A DNA stretch of 9,221 bases from an uncultured Eubacteriales bacterium (GTDB taxonomy: Bacteria > Bacillota > Clostridia > Christensenellales > Pumilibacteraceae): contig USNB01000042.1 of the NCBI GenBank assembly GCA_900555875.1, positions 1 through 9,221 of the forward strand. The letters are read 5' to 3'. The notes under the pieces are model-generated. The model had not been told where the DNA came from. It did no database searches and saw only the letters and a list, made by a program, of their open reading frames with translations. Made by a program: the position numbers and the translations under genes. Positions 1 through 6,124 of the stretch are shown piece by piece (position 1 is the first letter of the stretch; every line of letters begins with the position of its first letter).

Positions 1-604
1 CCGTTATGAGTATGTTGTCGGCGGATACGTCGCGGTGTATCAGCCCGGCGTCGTGTACGAGCGAGAGGGAGGAGAGTACGGGGCGGAGTATGTTTATGGC
101 TTCCTCTTCCTTCAGACGGCCTTTTCTCGCGATATAGTTTTTGAGCGTTTCTCCGTCTATGTATTCCATGACGATGTATGCCGTGCCGTTCTCGCTGAAG
201 TAATCGAGCGCCGTCGGTATCCCGTCGAGATTCTTTATCGCCGCCATGTTTTTCGCCTCGTCCGTAAAGCGCTTTTTCCCGACGGAGAAACGTGCGCGGA
301 AGCTTTCTGATCTTACGACGACGTCCTTTCCGGAGCGCACCGCGAACGACGACGGGAAATATTCCTTTATCGCGACGCGCCCGGCTTTCATCGCGTCGAA
401 CGCGAGATACGTGATGCCGAATCCGCCTTCGCCTATCGCGGATGCGAGCACATAGCGGCTTTTCAGCCGCGTTCCGGGCGGCAGCCTGTGCGCGGGCGCC
501 GGCACGGGGCGGTCGGCGCGTTTTTTGCATACCGTGCATACTCTGTTTTTGCCGAGGGGAGAGAAGCAGCGCGGGCAGAGCCCCATCGTTTCGGTGGTTA
601 TCAT
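1..604 (-). CDS. Serine/threonine protein kinase with N-terminal zinc ribbon (partial, C-terminus outside window)
   Basis: This is a Hanks-type protein kinase that would phosphorylate Ser/Thr residues of unidentified target proteins. The first 201 residues are present. Residues 10-26 contain CPRC and CTVC, two CxxC knuckles that form a probable zinc ribbon, followed by a proline-rich linker. The kinase domain starts near residue 48. It has the glycine-rich loop GEGGFGITY (58-66), the ATP-anchoring lysine in VAIKEYFP (Lys80), the hinge region IVMEYIDGE, and the catalytic loop HRDVSADN (His190-Asn197) with Asp192 as catalytic base. The activation segment and everything after it lie beyond the left edge. 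The start ATG (604-602) overlaps the stop of the upstream phosphatase gene as ATGA. A GGGGAGGA ribosome binding site (618-611) lies inside that gene, so the two are probably translationally coupled. The target and any C-terminal sensor or membrane segment cannot be seen. Confidence 0.93.
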   Translation of the reverse strand, partial: MITTETMGLCPRCFSPLGKNRVCTVCKKRADRPVPAPAHRLPPGTRLKSRYVLASAIGEGGFGITYLAFDAMKAGRVAIKEYFPSSFAVRSGKDVVVRSESFRARFSVGKKRFTDEAKNMAAIKNLDGIPTALDYFSENGTAYIVMEYIDGETLKNYIARKGRLKEEEAINILRPVLSSLSLVHDAGLIHRDVSADNILIT

Positions 605-1344
605 CTTTCATCCTCCCCGGTCACGCGCACGAGCGCAGCCGTGTAATTGTCGTTGCCTTCCGGCGCGCGCGAGCGAAGTTTGTTCTCCATGTATTCGAGC
701 AGCCGCTCGCCGGTGCCTTCGAGAGTGAGCGCGTATTCCATTTCATCCTCGTCCACGTATTCCCAGAACCCGTCCGTGCACAGCAGGAACGCGTCTCCGG
801 GGCCGAGCGGTTCGTTCAGTTCGCTTATGTCGGGGGGAAGGTAACGTCTGCCTCCCAGCACGCGCGTCAGCTTGTTCTGGTCGCGGTGATAGCGCAGGTC
901 GCGTCTCGAGATGCGTCCCGCTTCCACGTCCAGCTGCGCCACCGAGTGATCGGCGGTGCAGAAGCGTATCTTTCCCGCCCGGAAGCGATATACCCGCGAG
1001 TCTCCGATGTGTGCGATCACGGTGCGCGTGCCGTCGGTGAACAGCCCGGCAAACGTCGTGCACGCGCCGTCGATGTAGCCGTTTTCGGTCTTTTCCTCCG
1101 TGATGCGGCAGTGCGCTTCGAATACGAGTTCGCCGACGCTGCTTTTTGTGGGTTCGCCCTTTTCCATGAAGCCGTCGCAGACGGACCGCACGCAGATATT
1201 GCTTGCGATGCCGCTCCCGGAATATGCCCCCAGACCGTCGCACACGACGAAGCATGCCTTGCCGCCGCCCGCTTTCCAGCCTGCGCAGTCCTGATTGCCC
1301 GTTCGTCCGCCCGGCGAACATATCTCCGAATAAGTAAGATTCAT
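601..1344 (-). CDS. PP2C-family serine/threonine protein phosphatase
   Basis: This is a metal-dependent protein phosphatase of the PPM/PP2C family, 247 residues, close to the usual 240-260 of bacterial stand-alone members. It probably reverses phosphorylation by the kinase encoded next to it. Family motifs appear in order: NQD (17-19), the metal-binding DGLGA (Asp36-Gly37) followed by SGSGIAS, IGDSRVY (113-119), ADHSVAQ (131-137), LTRVLGG (159-165), CTDGFWEYV (Asp191) and DNYTAALV (Asp232). DGLGAY replaces the more usual DGMGGH, a mild variation that keeps the metal-binding Asp-Gly. No signal peptide or membrane segment is seen, so it should be cytosolic. I chose the ATG at 1344 because AAAGGGGG (1356-1349) sits 4 bases upstream. 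The alternative ATGs at 1392 and 1419 overlap the promoter elements. The stop overlaps the start of the kinase gene by 4 bases, which indicates a two-gene operon. Confidence 0.94.
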   Translation of the reverse strand: MNLTYSEICSPGGRTGNQDCAGWKAGGGKACFVVCDGLGAYSGSGIASNICVRSVCDGFMEKGEPTKSSVGELVFEAHCRITEEKTENGYIDGACTTFAGLFTDGTRTVIAHIGDSRVYRFRAGKIRFCTADHSVAQLDVEAGRISRRDLRYHRDQNKLTRVLGGRRYLPPDISELNEPLGPGDAFLLCTDGFWEYVDEDEMEYALTLEGTGERLLEYMENKLRSRAPEGNDNYTAALVRVTGEDER

Positions 1345-1356
1345 TGCGCCCCCTTT

Positions 1357-1372
1357 GCCCGTACGAACGGGC
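1357..1372 (-). promoter_or_regulatory. Hairpin in the phosphatase leader, abutting its Shine-Dalgarno
   Basis: Read on the minus strand, GCCCGT-TCGT-ACGGGC is a perfect 6-base-pair stem with a 4-base loop. It ends directly against the AAAGGGGG ribosome binding site (1356-1349) of the phosphatase gene. It lies between the predicted transcription start and the start codon, so it would be in the mRNA leader. It could influence ribosome access or mRNA stability. There is no U-run, so it is not an intrinsic terminator. The function is inferred. Confidence 0.45.
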
Positions 1373-1390
1373 TGCGGATATTGTATTTTC

Positions 1391-1419
1391 ATTATACTAC
1401 ACTTTTTCGGCAAATGCAA
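1391..1419 (-). promoter_or_regulatory. Sigma-70-type promoter for the phosphatase-kinase pair
   Basis: On the minus strand a perfect -10 box TATAAT (1396-1391) is preceded by a 17-base spacer and a weak -35 box TTGCAT (1419-1414). Transcription would start near 1384, leaving a leader of about 40 bases before the ATG at 1344. This supports the ATG at 1344 over the in-frame ATGs at 1392 and 1419, which lie within or upstream of the promoter. The -35 is a poor match, so the promoter may be modest or need help. Confidence 0.65.
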
Positions 1420-1466
1420 GAGGGAAGTAATGTGCGGTTAAAATTTACATGACGGTTTATATTCGT

Positions 1467-1496
1467 TTGACTTGACGGCGGGCGAAATGCTATACT
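1467..1496 (+). promoter_or_regulatory. Promoter of the purine biosynthesis operon
   Basis: A -35 box TTGACT (1467-1472), an 18-base spacer and a -10 box TATACT (1491-1496) with an extended TGC just upstream (1488-1490) make a good sigma-70-type promoter. Transcription should start near 1503, giving a leader of only about 25 bases before the purE ATG at 1528. A leader this short leaves no room for a guanine riboswitch or an attenuator, so any control by purines would have to be by a DNA-binding protein or by an upstream promoter not recognised here. Confidence 0.75.
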
Positions 1497-1503
1497 TGAC
1501 TTG
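1467..1503 (+). repeat. Direct repeat TTGACTTG flanking the purE -10 box
   Basis: The 8-mer TTGACTTG occurs at 1467-1474, overlapping the -35 box, and again at 1496-1503, overlapping the predicted transcription start. The two copies are 29 bases apart, close to three helical turns, so both could lie on nearly the same face of the DNA. This could be a two-site operator for a repressor, or chance because one copy doubles as the -35 element. There is no homologous promoter here to compare with. Confidence 0.35.
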
Positions 1504-1527
1504 TAAAAAGATTTTTCGGAGGGACAT

Positions 1528-2034
1528 ATGAGCGCATACGGAAAAGTCGCCATAGTTATAGGATCGAGATCGGATTACGACGTGGTCAAACCCGCCGTGA
1601 CGGTGCTCGACAGATTCGGCGTGGAGAGCGAGATAAGGATAATCTCCGCGCATCGTTCTCCCATAGAGGCGCATGATTTTGCGGTGACCGCCGAGGAGCG
1701 CGGTTTCGAAGTCCTCATAGGCGTGGCAGGCAAGGCCGCGCATCTTGCGGGCGTGCTCGCGGGATATACCACTCTTCCGGTGATAGCTCTCCCCGTCGCA
1801 ACGAGTTTCATGGGCGGGCTGGACAGTCTGCTGTCTATGGTGCAGATGCCCAAAGGCGTGCCGGTGGCGACCGTCGCCGTGAACGGAGCGGACAACGCCG
1901 CGCTGCTCGCAGTGCAGATACTCGCGGTCAAGTACGGCGAACTCAAGAAGAAACTCGCCGATTACAAAGAGGATATGCGCAAAAAGGTCGTCAACGACGA
2001 TCTCGCGCTCCAGAAAGAGCTCAGGATAGACTGA
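1528..2034 (+). CDS. purE: PurE, phosphoribosylaminoimidazole carboxylase / N5-CAIR mutase
   Basis: PurE makes CAIR, step 6 of IMP synthesis. It does this either by moving the carboxylate of N5-CAIR (class I, needs PurK) or by carboxylating AIR directly with CO2 (class II). The protein has 168 residues, the normal length for a single-domain PurE octamer subunit. Visible motifs are GSRSD (12-16), SAHRSP (40-45, with the catalytic-region His42), AGKAAHLAG (67-75) and LDSLLSMVQMPKGVP. The overall look is class I-like, but AGKAAHLAG has a lysine and an alanine where class I enzymes have AGGAAHLPG. Class II enzymes carry an arginine (AGRSN) at the lysine position. No purK follows, so the class is left open. 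The start is supported by GGAGGG (1518-1523) four bases upstream. It is the first gene of the operon, about 25 bases from the predicted transcript start. Confidence 0.96.
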   Translation: MSAYGKVAIVIGSRSDYDVVKPAVTVLDRFGVESEIRIISAHRSPIEAHDFAVTAEERGFEVLIGVAGKAAHLAGVLAGYTTLPVIALPVATSFMGGLDSLLSMVQMPKGVPVATVAVNGADNAALLAVQILAVKYGELKKKLADYKEDMRKKVVNDDLALQKELRID

Positions 2035-2049
2035 CCGACTGATTCAGAC

Positions 2050-2063
2050 GCGGCTTTTGCCGC
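2050..2063 (+). promoter_or_regulatory. Small hairpin directly upstream of the purC Shine-Dalgarno
   Basis: GCGGC-TTTT-GCCGC forms a perfect 5-base-pair stem with a 4-base loop in the 43-base purE-purC gap. It ends exactly where the AGGGAGA ribosome binding site (2064-2070) begins. It may tune purC translation or protect mRNA ends. It lacks a U-run and so is not a terminator. It has the same placement as the hairpin in the phosphatase leader. Confidence 0.4.
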
Positions 2064-2077
2064 AGGGAGATACTACC

Positions 2078-2785
2078 ATGGAAATAGGAAAGCAGCTTTA
2101 CGAAGGAAAGGCGAAGAAGGTATTCGCGACGGACGACGAGAAGGTGGTGCTCGTCGATTATAAGGACGACGCCACGGCGTTCAACGGTCTCAAGAAAGGT
2201 CAGATCGCGGGCAAAGGCGTCATCAACAACAAGATGAGCAACATGATGTTCCGCCTGCTCGAGCAGCACGGGATAGAGACTCATTATATCGAAGAAGTGG
2301 ACGACCGCAGGACGTTCGTCAAGAAGGTGGAGATCGTTCCGCTCGAGGTCATCGTGCGTAACGTCGCCGCAGGTTCTTTTTCCAAGCGTTACGGTGTCAA
2401 GGAGGGAACGCCCCTTCTTTCGACGGGATTCGAATTCAGCTATAAGAACGACGATCTCGGCGATCCCATGATAAACGATTGGTACGCTCTCGCTCTCGGG
2501 CTTGCGACGCGCGAGGAGATAGACACGATACAGCGCACGGCGTTCAAAGTCAACGACGTGCTCAAAGAGTATTTCAAGACGCTGGGCGTCGATCTCATCG
2601 ACTTCAAGCTGGAATTCGGCAGATACGACGGCAGGATCATCCTCGCCGACGAGATCTCTCCCGACACCTGCCGCTTCTGGGACAGCAAGACGGGCGAAAA
2701 GCTGGATAAGGACCGTTTCCGCCGCGACATGGGCGGCGTGGAGGACGCATACAAAGAGATGATGCGCCGTATCACGAAGAGCTGA
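2078..2785 (+). CDS. purC: PurC, SAICAR synthetase
   Basis: PurC joins CAIR with L-aspartate using ATP to form SAICAR, step 7 of IMP synthesis, in the cytosol. The protein has 235 residues, matching the roughly 237 of E. coli PurC. Signatures are the N-terminal ATP-binding YEGKAKKVF (8-16), PLEVIVRNVAAGS (88-100), DFKLEFGR, and the family signature ADEISPDTCRFWD (190-202). I chose the ATG at 2078 because AGGGAGA (2064-2070) lies 7 bases upstream. A TTG at 2057 in the same frame would start inside the hairpin and lacks a binding site. It is a stand-alone PurC, not fused to PurE as in animals. The purM gene follows 19 bases later. Confidence 0.98.
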   Translation: MEIGKQLYEGKAKKVFATDDEKVVLVDYKDDATAFNGLKKGQIAGKGVINNKMSNMMFRLLEQHGIETHYIEEVDDRRTFVKKVEIVPLEVIVRNVAAGSFSKRYGVKEGTPLLSTGFEFSYKNDDLGDPMINDWYALALGLATREEIDTIQRTAFKVNDVLKEYFKTLGVDLIDFKLEFGRYDGRIILADEISPDTCRFWDSKTGEKLDKDRFRRDMGGVEDAYKEMMRRITKS

Positions 2786-2804
2786 CGCGAAGGAGGGCGG
2801 CGTT

Positions 2805-3839
2805 ATGATAGATTACAGATCCGCGGGCGTGGACGTCACGCGCGGCTATAAGCTCGTCGACCTCATCAAGAAGAGCGCGGCGGACACTTACGACGAAAAC
2901 GTTCTTTCCGGGCTTGGCTCGTTCGGCGGTTTTTATGCGGTGCCGAAGGGATATTCGGATCCCGTGCTCGTTTCCGGAACGGACGGCGTGGGCACCAAAC
3001 TGCGCTACGCCGTAGTGCTCGACAAGCATGACACCATCGGGACGGATTGCGTCGCGATGTGCGTCAACGACATCGTTTGTCAGGGCGCCCGTCCGTTGTT
3101 TTTCCTCGACTACGTCGCGTGCGGCAAGCTCGATCCCGAAAAAATGTCCGTCGTGGTCAAGGGGGTCGCGAACGCATGCAGGGAGGTCGGCTGCGCGCTC
3201 ATCGGCGGCGAGACGGCTGAAATGCCCGGCATGTATCCCGAGGACGAATACGACCTCGCCGGTTTTGCCGTGGGCATAGCCGACAGGAACAGGATAATAA
3301 ACGGTTCCAAGGTGAAGAAAGGAGACGCTCTCGTGGGGCTTGCGTCCAGCGGAGTGCATTCCAACGGATTTTCGCTCGTCCGCAAACTTCTGGGAGAGGA
3401 CAGAAAAGAGCTGGAAAAATACGACGCGTCGCTCGGCATGACGACGGGCGAAGCGGTGCTCACGCCCACGCGCCTTTACGTGAAAGCGGCGCTCGCGATA
3501 GCGGACGCGTTCGACGTACACGGCATCGCGCACATCACGGGCGGAGGTTTCATAGAAAATATCCCGAGGATACTTCCCGAAGGGCTTTGCGCAGAGGTCG
3601 ATCTCGATTCGTTCCCGCGCCTTCCGATATTCGATCTCCTCGCGAAAAAGAGCGGGCTGGGCGACGACAAGCTTTATAATACTTTCAATATGGGTATCGG
3701 TATGGTATTCGCCGTACCGGCGGAGATAGCGGAAGAAGTCGTCGATCTTGCGTTTAGATCGGGAGAGACGGCATATATTATAGGTAAGGTAGCCGACGGC
3801 AGCGGAGTAAAACTGCTGCGCGGCGCAAACAATGCCTGA
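2805..3839 (+). CDS. purM: PurM, AIR synthetase (phosphoribosylformylglycinamidine cyclo-ligase)
   Basis: PurM closes the imidazole ring of FGAM with ATP to give AIR, step 5 of IMP synthesis. The protein has 344 residues, about the same as E. coli PurM (345), and belongs to the same fold family as the synthetase domain of PurL. Visible motifs are SGTDGVGTKL (57-66), the substrate- and ATP-binding GGETAEMPGMY (134-144), and SSGVHSNGFSL (181-191). The C-terminal part contains HITGGGFIENIPR and FNMGIGMVF, also typical. The start is fixed by a strong AGGAGGG (2791-2797) with a 7-base spacer. The gene directly follows purC; in many clostridial operons purF sits between them, but here only 19 bases do. 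The in-frame stop at 3837-3839 is followed 13 bases later by the preferred purN start. Confidence 0.98.
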   Translation: MIDYRSAGVDVTRGYKLVDLIKKSAADTYDENVLSGLGSFGGFYAVPKGYSDPVLVSGTDGVGTKLRYAVVLDKHDTIGTDCVAMCVNDIVCQGARPLFFLDYVACGKLDPEKMSVVVKGVANACREVGCALIGGETAEMPGMYPEDEYDLAGFAVGIADRNRIINGSKVKKGDALVGLASSGVHSNGFSLVRKLLGEDRKELEKYDASLGMTTGEAVLTPTRLYVKAALAIADAFDVHGIAHITGGGFIENIPRILPEGLCAEVDLDSFPRLPIFDLLAKKSGLGDDKLYNTFNMGIGMVFAVPAEIAEEVVDLAFRSGETAYIIGKVADGSGVKLLRGANNA

Positions 3840-3852
3840 AGAGGGGTTTGAC

Positions 3853-4476
3853 ATGAAAAAACTTGCGTTACTCGTAAGCGGCAGCGGCACGAATATGCAG
3901 GCGATCATGGACGCATGCGCGTCCGGCGAGATAAACGGCAGGATAGCCGTCGTCATCTCGTCCAATCACGAGGCGTACGCGCTCGTCAGAGCGGAGGGCG
4001 CCAAGATCCCCAATTACGTGTGCTGCAAAAAGGATTACCCGTCCGCGGAAGCCCGCGACAGGGAGATACTCCGTCTGCTGAAGATGTACGACGTGGATTA
4101 CGTCATACTCGCGGGGTATCTCGGCATACTGCCGCAGTTCGTCATCGACGCGTATCCTAACCGTATCGTCAACATACATCCCTCTCTTCTTCCCAAATTC
4201 GGCGGAAAGAATTTTTACGGTATCCGCGTGCATTCCGCAGTCATCGCTGCGGGGGAGAAGGAGAGCGGAGCCACCGCGCATTTCGTCGCGGCGGACATAG
4301 ACGGCGGTCCCATAATACGTCAGCAGAAGCTGACGGTGTACAAGGGCGATACGCCCGAAGCGCTGCAGAAGCGCATCCTCACGCAGATCGAACATCCCAT
4401 GCTCGTCAGCGTGATAAAGGATCTTTGCGACGATAGGATAAAAGTAGTGGACGGAAAGGTCGTCGTTTCCGACTGA
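3853..4476 (+). CDS. purN: PurN, phosphoribosylglycinamide formyltransferase
   Basis: PurN transfers a formyl group from 10-formyltetrahydrofolate to GAR, giving FGAR, step 3 of IMP synthesis. The protein has 207 residues against about 212 in E. coli. It shows the phosphate-binding SGSGTNMQ (9-16), ILAGYLGILP, the catalytic NIHPSLLPKFGG (Asn107 and His109) and the catalytic aspartate in ADIDGGPII (about Asp150). KNFYGIRVH and EKESGATAHFV match clostridial relatives better than E. coli. I prefer the ATG at 3853, because GAGGGG (3841-3846) sits 6 bases upstream and the SGSG motif then falls at the usual distance from the start. An in-frame ATG at 3832 would overlap purM by 8 bases and add seven residues without a clear binding site. 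It depends on folate, unlike PurT. Confidence 0.97.
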   Translation: MKKLALLVSGSGTNMQAIMDACASGEINGRIAVVISSNHEAYALVRAEGAKIPNYVCCKKDYPSAEARDREILRLLKMYDVDYVILAGYLGILPQFVIDAYPNRIVNIHPSLLPKFGGKNFYGIRVHSAVIAAGEKESGATAHFVAADIDGGPIIRQQKLTVYKGDTPEALQKRILTQIEHPMLVSVIKDLCDDRIKVVDGKVVVSD

Positions 4477-4496
4477 TCCGCGACAGGAGAAGTACT

Positions 4497-6056
4497 ATGG
4501 CAGATAAGAGAAGGGCGCTCATAAGCGTCAGCGATAAGACGGGAGTCGTGGAATTCGCACGCGCTCTCGACAAGCTCGGTTTTGAGATCATCTCGACGGG
4601 CGGTACGGAAAAAGCCCTTAAAGAGGCGGGTCTCAAGCCCATAAACATAAGCGATATAACGGGGTTCCCCGAATGTCTTGACGGCAGGGTAAAGACGCTC
4701 CATCCCGCGGTGCATGCGGGTCTGCTCGCGCGCAGGGACATCCCCGAGCATATGCAGACGCTGGAAAAGCTGGGCATAAGCAGGATAGACGTGGTGGCGG
4801 TCAACCTCTATCCGTTCAGAGCCACGGTGGAAAAACCGGGCGTGACGCTGGAAGAGGCGGTGGAAAACATCGACATCGGCGGACCGACCATGATCCGCAG
4901 CGCGGCGAAAAACTATCCGGGAGTGATAGTCCTCGTCGATCCCGCCGATTACGGCGAGGCGATAGAGCGCATAAAGAACGGCACGGACGACCGCGAGTGG
5001 CGTTTCATGCTGTCGTATAAGGTATTCCGTCATACGGCGGTGTACGATACGATGATCTCCAACTATATGCAGAAGAAGCTGGGCATCGAGTTCCCCGAGC
5101 AGGCTACGTTCGCTTACGAGAAAAAGCAGGACATGCGTTACGGAGAGAACCCGCATCAGAAGGGCGCGTGGTACAGCGAACTTTTCTCTGCCGAAACGGC
5201 GGGCACGCTCAGCTCCGCCCGTCAGCTCCAGGGCAAGGAACTGTCGTACAACAACATAAACGACTGTGCGGGAGCGCTCGATCTTCTCAAAGAATTCCCG
5301 GACAGACCGGCAGTCGTCGCCGTCAAGCATGCCAATCCCTGCGGGGCGGCGCTCGGCGACAGCATAGCGGACGCGTATAAGAAGGCATATGCCTGCGATC
5401 CCGTCTCCATATTCGGCGGCATCGTAGCATGCAACGGCGAAGTGGACGCAGAGACCGCGAGCGAGATGGTCAAGATATTCCTCGAGATCGTCATCGCGCC
5501 GAGTTTCAGCGAAGAGGCGAAGAAGATACTTTCGGCGAAGAAGAATCTCCGTCTTCTCGAGATAGACGACATCGAAAAACCTTACGGCGAGAACGTGCGC
5601 GACATGAAAAAGGTCGCGGGCGGACTGCTCGTGCAGGAAAAGGACAGGTCGCTGTACTCCGACGAGGTAAAGACGGTGACGGACGCCGTACCCACCGACG
5701 AGCAGCTCTCGCAGCTCGAGTTCGCGTATAAGGTCGTCAAGCACACTAAGTCCAACGCCATCGTCATCGCCAAGGACTATATGGCGATAGGCGTGGGCGC
5801 GGGACAGACCAACCGCATATGGGCGGCGCAGCAGGCGATAGAGCACGCGCGGGGCGCGGGCAACGATCCAAAGGGCGCGGTGCTTGCGTCCGACGCGTTC
5901 TTCCCCTTCGACGACTGCGTGGAAGCGGCGGCGGAGGCGGGAATAACCGCCATCGTGCAGCCGGGCGGAAGCATACGCGACAACGATTCCGTCGCAAAGT
6001 GCAACGAAAAGGGCGTAGCGATGATATTCGTGGGACAGAGACACTTCAAACACTGA
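4497..6056 (+). CDS. purH: PurH, bifunctional AICAR transformylase / IMP cyclohydrolase
   Basis: PurH carries out the last two steps of IMP synthesis: formylation of AICAR with 10-formyltetrahydrofolate, then ring closure to IMP. The protein has 519 residues, against about 529 in E. coli. The N-terminal MGS-like cyclohydrolase domain (about 1-200) shows ALISVSDKTGVVEFA, ISTGGTEKALK, DGRVKTLHPAVHAGLL, NLYPF and IDIGGPTMIRSAAKN. The C-terminal transformylase domain shows MRYGENPHQ, QLQGKELSYNNINDC, the catalytic Lys277-His278 pair in VKHANPCG, and QPGGSIRDNDSV near the end. All expected catalytic motifs are present. The start is set by AGGAGA (4485-4490) with a 6-base spacer. The purN stop lies 20 bases before the ATG. 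Confidence 0.98.
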   Translation: MADKRRALISVSDKTGVVEFARALDKLGFEIISTGGTEKALKEAGLKPINISDITGFPECLDGRVKTLHPAVHAGLLARRDIPEHMQTLEKLGISRIDVVAVNLYPFRATVEKPGVTLEEAVENIDIGGPTMIRSAAKNYPGVIVLVDPADYGEAIERIKNGTDDREWRFMLSYKVFRHTAVYDTMISNYMQKKLGIEFPEQATFAYEKKQDMRYGENPHQKGAWYSELFSAETAGTLSSARQLQGKELSYNNINDCAGALDLLKEFPDRPAVVAVKHANPCGAALGDSIADAYKKAYACDPVSIFGGIVACNGEVDAETASEMVKIFLEIVIAPSFSEEAKKILSAKKNLRLLEIDDIEKPYGENVRDMKKVAGGLLVQEKDRSLYSDEVKTVTDAVPTDEQLSQLEFAYKVVKHTKSNAIVIAKDYMAIGVGAGQTNRIWAAQQAIEHARGAGNDPKGAVLASDAFFPFDDCVEAAAEAGITAIVQPGGSIRDNDSVAKCNEKGVAMIFVGQRHFKH

Positions 6057-6124
6057 AAAACATCTCCGTGCGCCGGCGCGTTTGGAGCGGGCGCGCGCAA
6101 ACCGTTACATAAGGAAATATCCCG
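6057..6124 (+). other. GC-rich purH-purD spacer with an imperfect dyad
   Basis: At 68 bases this is the longest gap in the operon. It contains a run of CpG-rich sequence with the perfect palindrome GCGCCGGCGC (6070-6079). It can fold as an imperfect hairpin between TGCGC (6069-6073) and GCGCA (6095-6099). The hairpin is not followed by a U-run, so it does not look like an intrinsic terminator. It might stabilise or process the mRNA between the two halves of the operon. The end of the spacer carries the purD ribosome binding site AAGGA (6111-6115). I see no internal promoter. Confidence 0.45.

Larger units (their letters stand above)
1345..1527. other. Divergent intergenic region between phosphatase and purE
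   Basis: This 183-base spacer separates two divergent operons and holds one promoter for each. It is visibly more AT-rich than its surroundings in its central part (about 1380-1515). Upstream of the purE -35 box there are two similar CGGTTA-type sequences, CGGTTAAA (1435-1442) and CGGTTTAT (1453-1460), 18 bases apart. They could be coincidence or a regulator site. I could not recognise a Bacillus-type PurR box or a purine riboswitch. Confidence 0.6.

Noticed and set aside
1345..1419. Upstream ATG starts for the phosphatase at 1392 and 1419
   Set aside because: They overlap the -10 and -35 boxes, lack a ribosome binding site, and would add residues not expected ahead of the PP2C fold. The ATG at 1344 has AAAGGGGG.
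442..1452. A 336-codon plus-strand open frame over the phosphatase and kinase start
   Set aside because: The minus strand encodes a PP2C with all its motifs. The plus-strand frame has no known domain and runs through the divergent promoters.
1505..1516. AAAAAGATTTTT inverted repeat ahead of purE
   Set aside because: The loop would be only 2 bases and the stem all A-T, so it is unlikely to form a stable structure in RNA.
3832..3852. An overlapping purN start at 3832
   Set aside because: It would add seven residues before the usual PurN N-terminus. The ribosome binding site GAGGGG (3841-3846) is placed for the ATG at 3853.
2772..3965. A 397-codon antisense open frame over purM
   Set aside because: It is a shadow of purM in the codon-aligned antisense register, without its own ribosome binding site or recognisable motif.
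4320..6053. A 577-codon antisense open frame over purH
   Set aside because: It is codon-aligned with purH and explained by the same scarcity of TTA, CTA and TCA. Its translation is arginine/histidine-rich with no family resemblance.
6069..6099. A possible intrinsic terminator after purH
   Set aside because: The stem is interrupted by mismatches and is not followed by a run of T. purD continues the same pathway on the same strand.
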